In this document: piece after piece, positions 46,301-48,702 of the stretch | How positions within the stretch are numbered: position 1 is the first letter of the stretch | How the letters are laid out: each line of letters begins with the position of its first letter | Assembly (NCBI GenBank): GCA_034440575.1 | Contig: JAOTOL010001437.1 | Span: 176,501-240,500 of the forward strand | DNA: 64,000 nt | Direction: 5' to 3' | Origin: Imbricaverruca yamaguchii | Taxonomy: Eukaryota; Arthropoda; Thecostraca; Neoverrucidae | The notes under the pieces: generated by a model | Databases searched by the model: none | What the model saw: only the letters and a program-made list of their open reading frames with translations | What the model was told of the DNA's origin: nothing | Translations under genes and position numbers: made by a program

Positions 46301-47012
46301 CTGTTATGTTGAACAGCTTACTCAGATTGCTGGTGCTGCCCAATGCCACCAGAGCAGACTATCACCAGTGATGTCCATGGTTTGTATTCTGGTGCATGTT
46401 GGCCAAGTCTCGGGCATCCAAGTACCAAATCAATTGTTCATTGTGAGGTGTTCATGTGGAGTATGCACATAGGCTAGAACATATTGAAACTGAGGGCCTC
46501 CAAGTCCGTTTCCAGTTTGGGATTTGAGTGTATGACATGTTGAGTCTATTTGTTATAACAAGCGTACTAGCAGGACTAACTGCTCGCTTCGATATCAATA
46601 TTTTCCACTGTGCCTGCATGCGATGCATTTCAGTGTAGTCTTGCCATTATGTTTTGAATGCATTGGTATGGTATGGGAGCAGAATAATCAAAGTAGTCTG
46701 CGCGCCCTCAGGCAATTATCCACCACCACCAGCAGCATGGCCCGGTATGAACTCAAGTTTCCTGCTGGGAAAGTTGGATCTGCACGCAGATTCAACCTTT
46801 CGAGTTTAGTTCAAGATTGTGGCCTATGCTGTAGGAATCTACGCACATGATGTTGCCTTTTTTTTGCTGGTTTCTTTAGTCTTTCTCGATCGCACAAAGC
46901 ATTCATACTGAAATTTGATGGGAGCGATCAGTAGTAGTTGAGCATTGGTAGACCTGCAACAACTACATGTTCCTCTTCGCAGGAGATGGAAGCCATCCTG
47001 GAGTCAATTTAG
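5727..47012 (+). CDS. ATAD2B: ATAD2/ATAD2B-like AAA+ ATPase with bromodomain, complete 23-exon gene
   Basis: The model joins 5727-5789, 14804-14945, 16110-16280, 17386-17678, 18853-19180, 19853-20051, 22974-23078, 24298-24443, 25784-25932, 26304-26447, 28356-28460, 29605-29817, 31929-32113, 34211-34382, 34656-34850, 36352-36487, 37047-37197, 37849-37959, 38994-39120, 40821-40968, 41319-41674, 45516-45665 and 46983-47012. All introns are GT-AG and all phases agree; the product is 1272 aa (human paralogues are about 1390-1460). Order: basic/acidic N-terminus, AAA1 with Walker A GPPGTGKT (about 480) and Walker [10 protein letters not shown] (about 540), degenerate AAA2, bromodomain (about 945-1055), C-terminal helices. 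The family is nuclear; it binds acetylated histones and promotes histone turnover and transcription. Phrases such as MDMYSRVKR and CLPMNF are nearer ATAD2B than ATAD2 as I remember them, but an invertebrate gene may be orthologous to both. Least certain: exon 1, the exon 6 start and exon 23. Confidence 0.88.
5790..6119. other. start of intron 1
   Basis: It begins with the GTATGT donor of exon 1. It holds a short local repeat of GATGACCTGATAGATGC-like words near 6000 and nothing else recognised. Confidence 0.4.
6120..7985 (-). mobile_element. CR1/L2-like non-LTR retrotransposon, 5'-truncated
   Basis: On the minus strand the reverse transcriptase reads ...[73 protein letters not shown] and VLKFADN. 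The C-terminal thumb region has [15 protein letters not shown] and [13 protein letters not shown] and runs on to 6228 in another frame. The catalytic FADD is changed to FADN. A poly-T/A tract of about 40 bp near 6840-6860 interrupts the coding region. A piece of the linker before the RT is at 7754-7985. The 3' end has an ATGTCTTT-type tail (6120-6150 on the plus strand), as in CR1/L2 LINEs. It is a dead copy inside intron 1. Confidence 0.85.
7986..8668. other. intron 1 sequence, nothing recognised
   Basis: It contains a very GC-rich GCCGGCCGGCCGGGCC-like block at about 8486-8545 with a G run. No gene or repeat family was identified. Confidence 0.4.
8669..8833 (+). mobile_element. tRNA-derived SINE (family S1)
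   Basis: The head has an A-box-like TAGTCTAGGGGTAAG and a B-box-like GGTTCAAGTCTC. A unique body with CAACCAATCAGC follows, and the tail is GTGTCATAAAAACCAATAACC. Flanks ACTCAGTTA at 8658 and 8837 are a short target-site duplication. Related copies lie at 25207, 42147 (minus) and 48321. Confidence 0.88.
8926..9773 (-). mobile_element. TTAA-flanked non-autonomous DNA element, family R1 (copy a)
   Basis: An 848 bp element with no coding content. Read on the minus strand it starts TTAACCCACACCATCTCTCC, continues GTCAGATCCTCAC, then AAATCCAAACTAAGCAT, and ends near GAAGACCCCCAGAGATGGG before TTAA. It is homologous in order to copies at 10827-11664, 20409-21330, 48703-48840 and 61355-62231. Its ends are imperfect inverted repeats of the type TTAACCC...TCT. 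TTAA flanks plus a CCC start are the hallmark of piggyBac-type elements, so I infer a piggyBac-mobilised MITE-like family. Confidence 0.7.
9774..10309. other. intron 1 sequence, nothing recognised
   Basis: AT-rich sequence with a degenerate CCTAA-rich stretch near 10180-10200. No gene seen. Confidence 0.35.
10310..12093 (+). repeat. left arm of a large fold-back (inverted) repeat
   Basis: Apart from the R1 insertion at 10827-11664, this segment is the inverted counterpart of 13258-14222. Shared blocks include TTCAGTGTGAATACACAG, CTCTAGAAGCCTGCCT, GGTAGTGTTTCTGCTG, ATTCAGAAGCTCCTA and GACTTGCTTGCT. The spacer is about 1.2 kb. It is probably a fold-back DNA element or an inverted duplication. 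Confidence 0.75.
10827..11664 (+). mobile_element. TTAA-inserted R1 element (copy b) inside the fold-back arm
   Basis: The element starts TTAACCCGCTCTGTC at 10827 and carries the same ordered blocks as copy a, about 838 bp. The right arm of the fold-back keeps the uninterrupted site: its complement reads ATGATCTTAAAAAAGTGATG, while here ATGATCTTAA is followed by the element and then AAAAGGTGATG. The right TTAA has decayed to about ATAA. Confidence 0.8.
12300..12380 (+). mobile_element. short LINE-tail fragment
   Basis: GTGCCCCTAAACTCCAATTC, preceded by an AAAAGACCC block, matches the 3' end of the I-type LINE at 51855-51905. It is a very short 5'-truncated or tail-only retroposed piece, located in the fold-back spacer. 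Confidence 0.55.
12381..13025. other. spacer of the fold-back element, nothing recognised
   Basis: Frames here are interrupted or lack any recognisable composition. No gene or repeat was identified. Confidence 0.35.
13026..13190 (+). mobile_element. tRNA-derived SINE, second head type
   Basis: The head reads GGGGCACAGTAGTTCAGTTG (A-box-like), with ATTGTGGGTTCCAACCTC as B box. The body shares CGGCCAATCAGCGTGAGAG with family S1 and the tail is GAGTCGTAAAAACCC. It lies in the fold-back spacer. It folds poorly as a tRNA, so it is a SINE rather than a tRNA gene. Confidence 0.8.
13258..14222 (-). repeat. right arm of the large fold-back repeat (empty R1 site)
   Basis: This is the inverted copy of 10310-12093 without the R1 insertion. 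It contains the intact TTAA target at about 13720 and so dates the R1 insertion after the inverted duplication. Confidence 0.75.
14223..14700. other. intron 1 sequence
   Basis: AT-rich. A direct copy of the fold-back arm end (CTCAGTGTGAATGCACAG) is at about 14445-14470; otherwise nothing recognised. Confidence 0.4.
14706..14800 (+). repeat. partial dispersed repeat R2
   Basis: ATGGTTTTTCGTTAAGTTGA, followed by AGGATGTCGAAATTCGCCAT, matches the start of repeats at 32256, 41905 and 45785. It abuts the splice acceptor of exon 2. Confidence 0.65.
14804..14945 (+). CDS. ATAD2B: ATAD2-like exon 2
   Basis: Acceptor TGGCCAG|CAGGAG, coding [20 protein letters not shown] and on to HPLQPIVAT, donor CCACAG|GTAGCG. 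It ends with one base of a codon and joins exon 3 in frame as GGT. ATG 14846 is an alternative start. The first AG could also be at 14806. The N-terminal region is poorly conserved in the family, so support is mainly the phase match and position. Confidence 0.55.
14946..15690 (+). repeat. minisatellite A, about 32 bp unit carrying the exon 2 donor
   Basis: Twenty-odd units of the type GTAGCGCGTCCGCAGGAGTA plus GACCAGCCACAG follow exon 2 directly. Each unit ends CCACAG|GTAGCG, the same as the exon 2/intron junction, so the splice donor is repeated throughout. Units decay toward 15690. Confidence 0.9.
15710..16090 (+). repeat. minisatellite B, about 56 bp unit
   Basis: Tandem units contain GGTGGTGTTGACGGGTGAGC and GAGACTGTTGACAGGCGGTG. 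The GTTGACAG|G word resembles the exon 3 acceptor GGCTGACAG|GTG just downstream, so this array may also derive from a junction. Confidence 0.85.
16110..16280 (+). CDS. ATAD2B: ATAD2-like exon 3
   Basis: Codes [20 protein letters not shown] and on to [11 protein letters not shown]. It joins exon 4 as ...[12 protein letters not shown], which lines up with VEVRRSC in human ATAD2. Acceptor GCTGACAG, donor GAGG|GTGGGT; phases fit both neighbours. Confidence 0.7.
16320..16540 (+). repeat. degenerate minisatellite, about 50 bp unit
   Basis: Repeats of GTCACTCTAGGTCGAGGGTA followed by GGTGGCATATGAGAGGGT variants, four to five copies, in intron 3. Confidence 0.7.
17010..17115 (-). mobile_element. tRNA-like SINE head
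   Basis: The minus strand reads GCCCCGGTAGCTCAGTTGGT and TAGAGCGCTGG, then GGGTTCGAGTCGC. A and B boxes are good, but the acceptor stem does not pair (GCCCCGG against CTTCGCGC). I call it a tRNA-derived SINE or tRNA pseudogene. Confidence 0.65.
17386..17678 (+). CDS. ATAD2B: ATAD2-like exon 4
   Basis: Starts in phase after TTCCCCAG and codes [20 protein letters not shown] and on to a Ser/Pro-rich tract (residues about 160-200). It ends LEDD|GTACGT in phase 0. RRSGRKRK corresponds to the RRSCRIRS block of the family. The SP-rich part is encoded by a TCGCCGTCTCCG microrepeat and may vary in length. Confidence 0.8.
17790..18135 (+). repeat. minisatellite C, about 31 bp unit
   Basis: Alternating units GGGTTACTGAGTCCACCTGC / GACACTACGGCGGGATTAC, about ten copies, in intron 4. 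Confidence 0.85.
18395..18470 (+). mobile_element. short LINE-tail fragment
   Basis: AATGGGCGCAAAGTGACCCT, then GTCGACGCGCCCCTAAACTC, is nearly identical to the 3' end of the I-type LINE at 51855-51905. Only the tail is present. Confidence 0.75.
18505..18805 (+). repeat. minisatellite D, about 75 bp unit
   Basis: Four units contain TTGCTGTACCAGTTGCTGGT, GGTGTGTGGGGAGCTATATA and TGTGAGCTGTGTGTG. It lies just before exon 5. Confidence 0.85.
18853..19180 (+). CDS. ATAD2B: ATAD2-like exon 5
   Basis: Codes [19 protein letters not shown], an acidic Ser/Asp/Glu stretch ([15 protein letters not shown]) and [26 protein letters not shown] and YYLRxK are conserved ATAD2-family blocks. Acceptor GTCGCCAG, donor CCAGG|GTGAGT, ends in phase 1. 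Confidence 0.88.
19181..19852. other. intron 5, nothing recognised
   Basis: No repeat family identified. The family's conserved FYSGPASPAR segment, expected between exons 5 and 6, was not found here. Confidence 0.4.
19853..20051 (+). CDS. ATAD2B: ATAD2-like exon 6
   Basis: Codes ...[20 protein letters not shown], then [20 protein letters not shown] and MQGFRNK, matching the RRKHAIHSSDTTSS...ERFERRK block. Donor AACAA|GTAAGT leaves AA for exon 7. The start is uncertain: AGs at 19851-19852 and 19869-19870 both give the right phase. Confidence 0.8.
20409..21330 (+). mobile_element. R1 element (copy c), diverged
   Basis: Starts TTAACCCACTCTGTCATTCC at 20409 and carries GTCAGATCCTCAC, AATCTCCAAACTAAGC, GGTGTCACCGGAAAGC and the later GAAAGTTTCATT block in the same order as the other copies. 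The right end is not clear. In intron 6. Confidence 0.7.
21676..21830 (+). mobile_element. tRNA-derived SINE, third head type
   Basis: GTGTCGGTAGCTTAGTAATT as A-box region and GCAGGGTTCGATCCCC as B box, followed by an unrelated body. No paired acceptor stem was seen, so it is not called as a tRNA gene. Confidence 0.65.
21830..22025 (+). repeat. tandem repeat, about 85 bp unit, about 2.5 copies
   Basis: Each unit has GCACTAGAGGAGCCGAGT, a GGGATTAC word and CCATCCAACTATCAGA. Another partial copy occurs at about 22325-22355. Confidence 0.75.
22026..22325 (+). repeat. dispersed repeat R3 (copy a)
   Basis: AGTTGCTTGGGAGTAGTGAA followed by GATTGGAAGAAAATAAAGGA, and later CCATTAACTGTGAATTT, recur in the same order at 36050-36270. 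No coding content. Confidence 0.75.
22600..22970 (+). repeat. minisatellite E, about 28 bp unit
   Basis: GGTCTGACAGAGCCGTGGTC plus GTGTTGGC, about 13 variants, ending just before the exon 7 acceptor. Confidence 0.9.
22974..23078 (+). CDS. ATAD2B: ATAD2-like exon 7
   Basis: Joined to AA of exon 6, it codes [20 protein letters not shown] and [22 protein letters not shown] and [10 protein letters not shown] are signature blocks just before AAA1. Acceptor CGCCAG, donor GACAA|GTAAGT. Confidence 0.93.
23560..23735 (+). repeat. short tandem repeat, about 76 bp unit
   Basis: Two to three units of TTGGTGGTGCGGTGCCGCTG, followed by CCGATGACCGCACCAAAC and CTCGTGCACGTCCCGA. A second small duplication, CTCCGTAACTGCAAAGAGC, lies at 23915-24000. 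Confidence 0.75.
24298..24443 (+). CDS. ATAD2B: ATAD2-like exon 8 (start of AAA1)
   Basis: Codes [40 protein letters not shown] and GVLFCGPPG. The first half of Walker A (GPPG) ends the exon and the rest is in exon 9. Acceptor GCCGCCAG, donor CCTG|GTAGGC. Confidence 0.95.
24444..25143. other. intron 8, pyrimidine-rich low complexity
   Basis: About 24840-25140 is a degenerate run of CTGCTCTG/TTCTGCTC words. No gene or element was recognised before the nested retroposons. Confidence 0.5.
25158..25390 (+). mobile_element. tail-only LINE retroposon (about 59 bp) split by a SINE
   Basis: A piece of the I-type LINE tail (CGATGCGCCCCTAAACTCCA) with an AACCAACC tail is bounded by perfect CCATGTACTGGTCT duplications at 25144-25157 and 25391-25404. 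The SINE at 25207-25366 later inserted into it. Confidence 0.75.
25207..25366 (+). mobile_element. tRNA-derived SINE (family S1) nested in the LINE tail
   Basis: GGGGACGAGTAGCCTGAGGG head, GGTTGTTGGTTCGAATCTC B box and GTGTCGTAAAACCAATAACC tail. Perfect AAACTCCAATAACC duplications at 25193-25206 and 25367-25380 show target-primed insertion. Confidence 0.9.
25405..25760 (+). repeat. minisatellite F, about 40 bp unit
   Basis: Units GTCGTGTGTTGCTCTACCCG followed by GCCGTGGCCTGTTGTGCAGT, about eight copies, in intron 8 directly before exon 9. Read in the exon 9 frame the array is open from about 25393. Confidence 0.9.
25784..25932 (+). CDS. ATAD2B: ATAD2-like exon 9 (Walker A, AAA1)
   Basis: Codes [40 protein letters not shown] and [10 protein letters not shown]. 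It completes Walker A GPPGTGKT with the catalytic K and T, and carries the KWVGESER pore/second-region motif. Acceptor TCTCCCAG, donor GACCAG|GTGAAC. Confidence 0.97.
26026..26061. repeat. perfect 16 bp hairpin
   Basis: ATCCAGTTGGTTGTTG and its exact complement are separated by GTCA, about 95 bp after the exon 9 donor. Flanking GTAGTGT and ACTACAC words extend it imperfectly. Confidence 0.8.
26304..26447 (+). CDS. ATAD2B: ATAD2-like exon 10 (Walker B, AAA1)
   Basis: Codes [40 protein letters not shown] and [17 protein letters not shown] is Walker B with the D-E pair. Phase 0 at both ends; acceptor CGTTCAG, donor GAGAG|GTCAGT. Confidence 0.97.
26448..26600 (+). repeat. short repeat, about 32 bp unit
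   Basis: GTCACCAGACNNCACCAGAC and TAGTCCGAG-type units, about five copies, starting at the exon 10 donor. Confidence 0.75.
26601..27070. other. intron 10 sequence, nothing recognised
   Basis: No gene, RNA or repeat family identified. Confidence 0.4.
27075..28340 (+). repeat. minisatellite G, 35 bp unit, about 36 copies
   Basis: Unit CGGTCTCCGACACCGAGCTG followed by TGTGCCGTGTCTGCC. It fills intron 10 up to exon 11. All three plus-strand frames and two minus-strand frames stay open for hundreds of codons because the unit lacks stops and is not a multiple of three; these are not genes. Confidence 0.95.
28356..28460 (+). CDS. ATAD2B: ATAD2-like exon 11 (sensor 1 and arginine finger, AAA1)
   Basis: Codes [20 protein letters not shown] and [22 protein letters not shown] is the sensor 1 strand and RRPGRFDR the arginine-finger motif. 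Acceptor ACGGCAG, donor CTGGAG|GTCAGT; phase 0 at both ends. Confidence 0.97.
28461..29604. other. intron 11, nothing recognised
   Basis: Contains a short duplicated block, GGGACGGAAACTCAGGGTC versus GGGACCGAAATTCGGGGCC, at 28595-28700 and an AT-rich TTACATTAAGATA repeat at 28960-29060. No gene. Confidence 0.5.
29605..29817 (+). CDS. ATAD2B: ATAD2-like exon 12 (end of AAA1 lid)
   Basis: Codes [20 protein letters not shown], then [19 protein letters not shown] and [20 protein letters not shown]. [16 protein letters not shown] is the family lid motif and RRYPQIY follows as expected. Acceptor TGCACCAG, donor ATTCAG|GTGCGG. Confidence 0.95.
29818..30775 (+). repeat. minisatellite H, about 58 bp unit carrying the exon 12 donor
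   Basis: Unit GTGCGGCCCGCGCAGAGGCG, CCGACTCGATACATTATCAT, ACCGCCGACTCGATACAG; some units add a 26 bp sub-block. Each ends GATACAG|GTGCGG, copying the exon 12 junction ATTCAG|GTGCGG. The exon 12 frame stays open through the whole array, to about 30861. Confidence 0.95.
30776..31928. other. intron 12 remainder with homopolymer runs
   Basis: A poly-G/poly-C/poly-A block lies at 31239-31357: G runs, then about 16 C, then more than 30 A. No gene was recognised. The A run is long enough to be an old retroposon tail, but no element body precedes it. Confidence 0.5.
31929..32113 (+). CDS. ATAD2B: ATAD2-like exon 13
   Basis: Codes [20 protein letters not shown], then [20 protein letters not shown] and [13 protein letters not shown]. 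It matches the DFxxAMxxMxPASQR...PLL...VFPHAE helical linker between the two AAA domains. Acceptor GTGCTCAG, donor CTGAG|GTGACG leaving two bases. Confidence 0.9.
32256..32765 (+). repeat. dispersed repeat R2 (copy a)
   Basis: Starts GTGGTTTTTCGTTAGGCGTG, then AGGATGTCGAAATTTG, and ends near TTTATCACTGCACAGGCAC. The same ordered blocks occur at 41905-42590 and 45785-46270, with a partial copy at 14706. Non-coding, about 500 bp; all copies lie in this gene. Confidence 0.75.
32925..34205 (+). repeat. minisatellite I, about 54 bp unit
   Basis: Unit TGTGGCCTGTGTTCCGATGT, GCTGTGTTGGCCCGCTGCCG, ACTGTGACTGTGGC, about 24 copies with deletions, running up to the exon 14 acceptor. Confidence 0.95.
34211..34382 (+). 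CDS. ATAD2B: ATAD2-like exon 14 (start of degenerate AAA2)
   Basis: Codes [40 protein letters not shown] and on to EPLQALAQ. It aligns with YRPRLLLSGExGxGQ..HLAPALLH. The Walker A of AAA2 is lost (GRQGQCH, no GK[ST]), as is usual in this family. Acceptor GCCGGCAG, donor GCCCAG|GTGAGG. Confidence 0.93.
34540..34650 (+). repeat. 17 bp tandem repeat, about six copies
   Basis: TGACCGGTGTCCGTGTC units in the 273 bp intron between exons 14 and 15. Confidence 0.9.
34656..34850 (+). CDS. ATAD2B: ATAD2-like exon 15 (AAA2)
   Basis: Codes [40 protein letters not shown] and [21 protein letters not shown]. It matches REAxRxxPSIVYxPHI...LLLATS...LPEE of AAA2. Donor CCGGAG|GTCAGT; phase 0 at both ends. 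Confidence 0.93.
34851..35620 (+). repeat. minisatellite J, 20 bp unit that is exactly the exon 15 junction
   Basis: Unit GTCAGTGTCGGCCGCCGGAG, about 38 copies. The last ten bases equal the end of exon 15 (GCCGCCGGAG) and the first ten equal the intron start (GTCAGTGTCG). The true junction is thus the first of a ladder of identical donors. The exon 15 frame remains open to about 35654. Confidence 0.97.
35621..36049. other. intron 15 sequence
   Basis: Contains the first copy (about 36002-36043) of a direct repeat, CACAAAATATTTTGGTTAAC, that recurs at about 36182. Nothing else recognised. Confidence 0.5.
36050..36270 (+). repeat. dispersed repeat R3 (copy b) with internal direct repeat
   Basis: GTCCTAAAGTTACTTTCACG, AGAAGTTGCTTGGGAATAGT and GAAAATAAAGGATTGC match 22026-22325 in order. 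The block AATATTTTGGTTAACTTGCA occurs at 36002 and 36182. Confidence 0.75.
36352..36487 (+). CDS. ATAD2B: ATAD2-like exon 16
   Basis: Codes [40 protein letters not shown] and RKQKE, the end of AAA2 (family EVxxLFxxxYGEIFNV...EERxKFF). Acceptor CACCTCAG, donor GGAAG|GTGAGC in phase 1. Confidence 0.93.
36637..36667 (+). pseudogene. partial copy of the start of exon 17
   Basis: ACTAGTCGAGGAGGAGCTCC followed by CCGTGTCCCCGCCG resembles the exon 17 start GGCAGTGGAGGAGGAGCTGC / CTGTGGCGCCACCG. It sits at the far side of the 20 bp array, as if an exon-start duplication bracketed the array. The AG before it could act as a cryptic acceptor. Confidence 0.6.
36690..37045 (+). repeat. minisatellite K, 20 bp unit, about 18 copies
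   Basis: Unit GTGTGACCCGCTGTGGTCCG, ending at the exon 17 acceptor GGTTGGCAG. Confidence 0.95.
37047..37197 (+). CDS. ATAD2B: ATAD2-like exon 17 (pre-bromodomain)
   Basis: Codes [20 protein letters not shown] and [20 protein letters not shown], matching EVLPVAPPPEPRSL...ELRIFLRNVTHRL. ELRIFLR begins the first bromodomain helix. Donor CGACA|GTAAGT in phase 2. Confidence 0.95.
37544..37725 (+). mobile_element. tRNA-derived SINE, Leu/Ser-like head (family S2)
   Basis: Head GGATGGCCGAATGGTTAAGG with a B-box-like CCCGGGTTGAACACTC, body GCGGCCCACCGACGAAAAAG, tail GTGCGTCGAAAACCACCCAA. The tail-half copy at 4742-4850 (minus) proves it is dispersed. A LINE-tail fragment (ATGTGCCCTAAAGCC) precedes it at about 37435-37480. 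Confidence 0.8.
37849..37959 (+). CDS. ATAD2B: ATAD2-like exon 18 (bromodomain, ZA loop)
   Basis: Codes [20 protein letters not shown] and [16 protein letters not shown]. PxDYYxxIxxPMDLxTI is a classical bromodomain ZA-loop motif. The family's RVF shelf (NIF in ATAD2B) is ELF here. Acceptor GCGCCAG, donor CACAG|GTCGGT. Confidence 0.97.
38085..38140 (+). mobile_element. short LINE-tail fragment
   Basis: GGGCGCTAAATGACCTAGTA followed by CACGCCCTTAAACCCAAAT matches the I-type LINE 3' tail. Confidence 0.65.
38141..38993. other. intron 18 remainder
   Basis: A short ATGCATGTATG microsatellite lies at about 38640-38695; nothing else recognised. Confidence 0.4.
38994..39120 (+). CDS. ATAD2B: ATAD2-like exon 19 (bromodomain, acetyl-lysine asparagine)
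   Basis: Codes [37 protein letters not shown] and CMMRDQ. The Asn in NALEYNP corresponds to the acetyl-lysine-binding Asn and the Ile of EIRHRA to the gatekeeper position. Acceptor TCCTGCAG, donor GACCAG|GTAATG, phase 0. Confidence 0.97.
39121..40130 (+). repeat. minisatellite L, 42 bp unit carrying the exon 19 donor
   Basis: Unit GTAATGTGCCGCCGCTGCTG, CTGCTCCGTACTGCGGGACC, AG; about 24 copies. Every unit ends GCGGGACCAG|GTAATG, the exon 19 junction. The unit is 14 codons long and the exon frame reads on to about 39471, adding repeats of the type [14 protein letters not shown] if downstream donors were used. Confidence 0.97.
40131..40655. other. intron 19 remainder, nothing recognised
   Basis: No repeat family or gene identified. 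Confidence 0.4.
40660..40815 (+). repeat. tandem repeat, about 43-60 bp units, before exon 20
   Basis: ACCTCCGTACCCCGTTGTGC followed by CGACACGGCTGGCTG, three variants. The last copy runs into the real acceptor GTTGTGTCGACAG, which resembles the repeated GTTGTGCCGACACG. Confidence 0.75.
40821..40968 (+). CDS. ATAD2B: ATAD2-like exon 20
   Basis: Codes [40 protein letters not shown] and [10 protein letters not shown], matching AIIKEELDEDFEQLCEEIQESR...SSKYAP, the last bromodomain helix and following segment. Acceptor GTCGACAG, donor GATGG|GTGAGT in phase 1. Confidence 0.93.
41319..41674 (+). CDS. ATAD2B: ATAD2-like exon 21 (disordered, poly-Gln)
   Basis: Codes [20 protein letters not shown], then [14 protein letters not shown], a run of seven Gln (CAG repeats, about 41500-41519) and on to ASVAAGVQ. 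This is the poorly conserved linker before the C-terminal helices. The start after GGTGCAG at 41318 is chosen because it fits the phase from exon 20; an AG at 41326 does not. Donor GTCCAG|GTGAGC. Confidence 0.8.
41905..42590 (+). repeat. dispersed repeat R2 (copy b), interrupted by a SINE
   Basis: Starts TTGGTTTTTCGTTTGGTGTG, then AGAAGGATGTGTAAATTTC, and ends near ACCAATAATTTATCACTGG. The S1 SINE at 42147-42310 splits it. Confidence 0.75.
42147..42310 (-). mobile_element. tRNA-derived SINE (family S1) inserted in R2
   Basis: Minus-strand copy: tail GGTTTTTACGACACGTCGAC on the left, head GCCTAGGGGTAAGTTGC on the right. Flanked by a perfect 15 bp duplication, GGACTATTGTGTTTG, at 42132-42146 and 42311-42325. 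Confidence 0.92.
42690..43060 (+). repeat. minisatellite M1, about 30 bp unit
   Basis: CTGCTGCTGTGTGAGCTGGT followed by TCTGTGTCAT, about 12 copies. It is a shorter unit related to the array that follows. Confidence 0.9.
43060..45515 (+). repeat. minisatellite M2, about 61-63 bp unit carrying the exon 22 acceptor
   Basis: Unit GTGTGAGCTGGTTCAGTGTC, ATCTGTGACCCGCAGGTGGA, CCGTGGCCGGCTGCTGCTGC, T; about 40 copies. Each has GACCCGCAG|GTGGACCGTGG, the acceptor and start of exon 22. A higher-order block (43741-44130) is repeated at 44909-45298, showing recent unequal exchange. Confidence 0.97.
45516..45665 (+). CDS. ATAD2B: ATAD2-like exon 22 (C-terminal helices)
   Basis: Codes [40 protein letters not shown] and [10 protein letters not shown], matching VDHERLKNLLKTVV...FQLENLYAVISQCIYRHR of ATAD2. 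Phase 0 at both ends. The first roughly 33 bases are identical to the repeat unit upstream, so which copy is the authentic acceptor rests on the sequence after TGTGAGCGGGCC. Confidence 0.92.
45785..46270 (+). repeat. dispersed repeat R2 (copy c)
   Basis: TTCTTTTTGTTAGGTGAGAG, ATATCGAAATTTGCTACGGA and the end CACCAATAATTTCTCACTGG, as in the other R2 copies. In intron 22. Confidence 0.75.
46271..46982. other. intron 22 remainder, nothing recognised
   Basis: No gene or known repeat seen. It ends in TTCCTCTTCGCAG, a good acceptor. Confidence 0.4.
46983..47012 (+). CDS. ATAD2B: ATAD2-like exon 23 (terminal, stop codon)
   Basis: GAGATGGAAGCCATCCTGGA reads EMEAILESI then TAG at 47010-47012. It mirrors the family's C-terminal LIQKMEQEVENF pattern and is in phase 0 after exon 22. 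It is short, so the call rests on phase, acceptor quality and this similarity. Confidence 0.72.
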   Translation, partial: EMEAILESI

Positions 47013-48206
47013 CTCCGCAACCACACTGCCAGAGAAATCAAAACAGACCGCCACGCAACACTGCCATGCCCGCCGCGGACGGGACCAAATACAGCTGCCG
47101 TCTTCACGTGCGCTCTGCTGGACTTACCTCAGGTCATCGTGTGGACCTGGCTTCGGGGTCGCACCAGGCCCCGGCAGTGTCACAATGACACGCAAATGTT
47201 CTCGCTTTCCGAGGTTTTGGTTTGTTTTTGCAGTTTTTTTTTGGATCTCAGTACGTAACCCATGGACGACCTTGCGGCTTACGGTGCCGGTGCAGACTGC
47301 CGATTCTCAGATGGCCTACAATAGGTGGATGCTCAACTTGCAGCAACGGTTATACCGGAGAGTCTGCCAGTGTTCTTGCTTTTGGAATAGGTGTCAGCCA
47401 AGTCCAGCGAAATAGGAACCGCCACACGTCTTGGCGCGTGGCCCAGCTCTAGTTCTTGTGCAGCAAGTTAGAACATGTGCAGGTTTTAGTCCTTCCCATT
47501 TGATACTCATAATACACATATTTGGACTTAAGTGCAAGTTGTTTGAGGTGAACTGCTCTCGGTTGTGTTCCATGAGAGCTGTGTTGTGACTAGTCATGAA
47601 TGCTTTTCACCCCTGCCTCACCCATACACAGAAGTGAAGCTTTGGCAACGAAGCTAGCGCTGTGAGGTTCTCCCTATTATCCGGATTATCAGAAAGTTGG
47701 TGTTGACAGGTAGCCAAAGTAGTATGCACCATATCGCACGCTGGTGTTGCCTCTACAGCCGCTGTAAGCTGCACTTGCACAATTCCAATACCACAGCCCC
47801 CACCCACGCTCGGACGCATGCCTCCGAGGTGCACATCGGACGGTGTCAATCTGGCGCGTTCTAGACGCTACGTGAGTCCAGTGGATGTTCACAGGAGCGT
47901 CGCCGATTGCTACTAGAATTGAGTTGGTAGAGTCGTGTTGACGTCACGGTTTGGAGTCACGCTTTTGTCTTGCTCGGTGTAGTTCGCCCATGAGCTGCTC
48001 TCAAACCGGAACCGGTTATAGGCCATTTATCTTATTAGTTATGTAATGTCAGCCGATAAAATTTGCCAAAGCACATGTGACGATTGCGGCCACCTTACAT
48101 GAACATATGTGCGGCATTATGAATAGAAACGATAGTATCCCCAAGTCGTCAAACCGCGCATGGAGGGTAGCACACTGCATCAACAGGCGCGAAGGTGTGC
48201 ATCTGG

Positions 48207-48210
<4 letters not shown>
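47013..48210. other. 3' UTR and downstream region of the ATAD2-like gene
   Basis: No clear AATAAA signal was picked out shortly after the stop. No other gene or repeat was recognised. Confidence 0.4.
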
Positions 48211-48255
<45 letters not shown>

Positions 48256-48272
48256 TTTTGTGTGTGTGTGTG
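48211..48272. repeat. (AT)n microsatellite followed by T and (GT)n runs
   Basis: About 40 bases of alternating AT, then a T run and GTGTGTGTGTGTG. Confidence 0.95.
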
Positions 48273-48320
48273 TTCTTTGAAAACAAAGTGCCAAGTTGCA
48301 AGTTCCATGAATGTGGGGGG

Positions 48321-48484
48321 GGGGGGACGAGTAGTCTAGGGATGAGTTGCTTGTCTCAATCGAAAGATTGTGGGTTCGAATCTGACCTGTCGCTACTCTT
48401 CACCCGCGACCAATCAGCGTAAGAGATTGGCGACGCTACATGACTCAACGGTCGATGTGTCGTAAAGCCAACAACCAACCAACT
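48321..48484 (+). mobile_element. tRNA-derived SINE (family S1)
   Basis: Head GGGACGAGTAGTCTAGGGAT, B box GTGGGTTCGAATCTG, tail GTGTCGTAAAGCCAACAACC. Perfect ATGAATGTGGGGGG duplications lie at 48307-48320 and 48485-48498. Confidence 0.92.
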
Positions 48485-48702
48485 ATGAATGTGGGGGGAG
48501 GGGCTTAGGTAGCGAGGTGGTGCTTCGCATAAGGCCGTAGAACACAATTCTGGCTGCACCACTGGTCCGACGGCGAGGGTCTCCAGCTACTGGACAAAAT
48601 CAACCGGAGCGGCCCGGTCCGGACAACGGTTTAACAGACTGTGGCTTCGTTCTGCAGTTGTGCGTTCTCATTTGCGTTTTTTTTTTGGCGAGTCTGCTTT
48701 TC

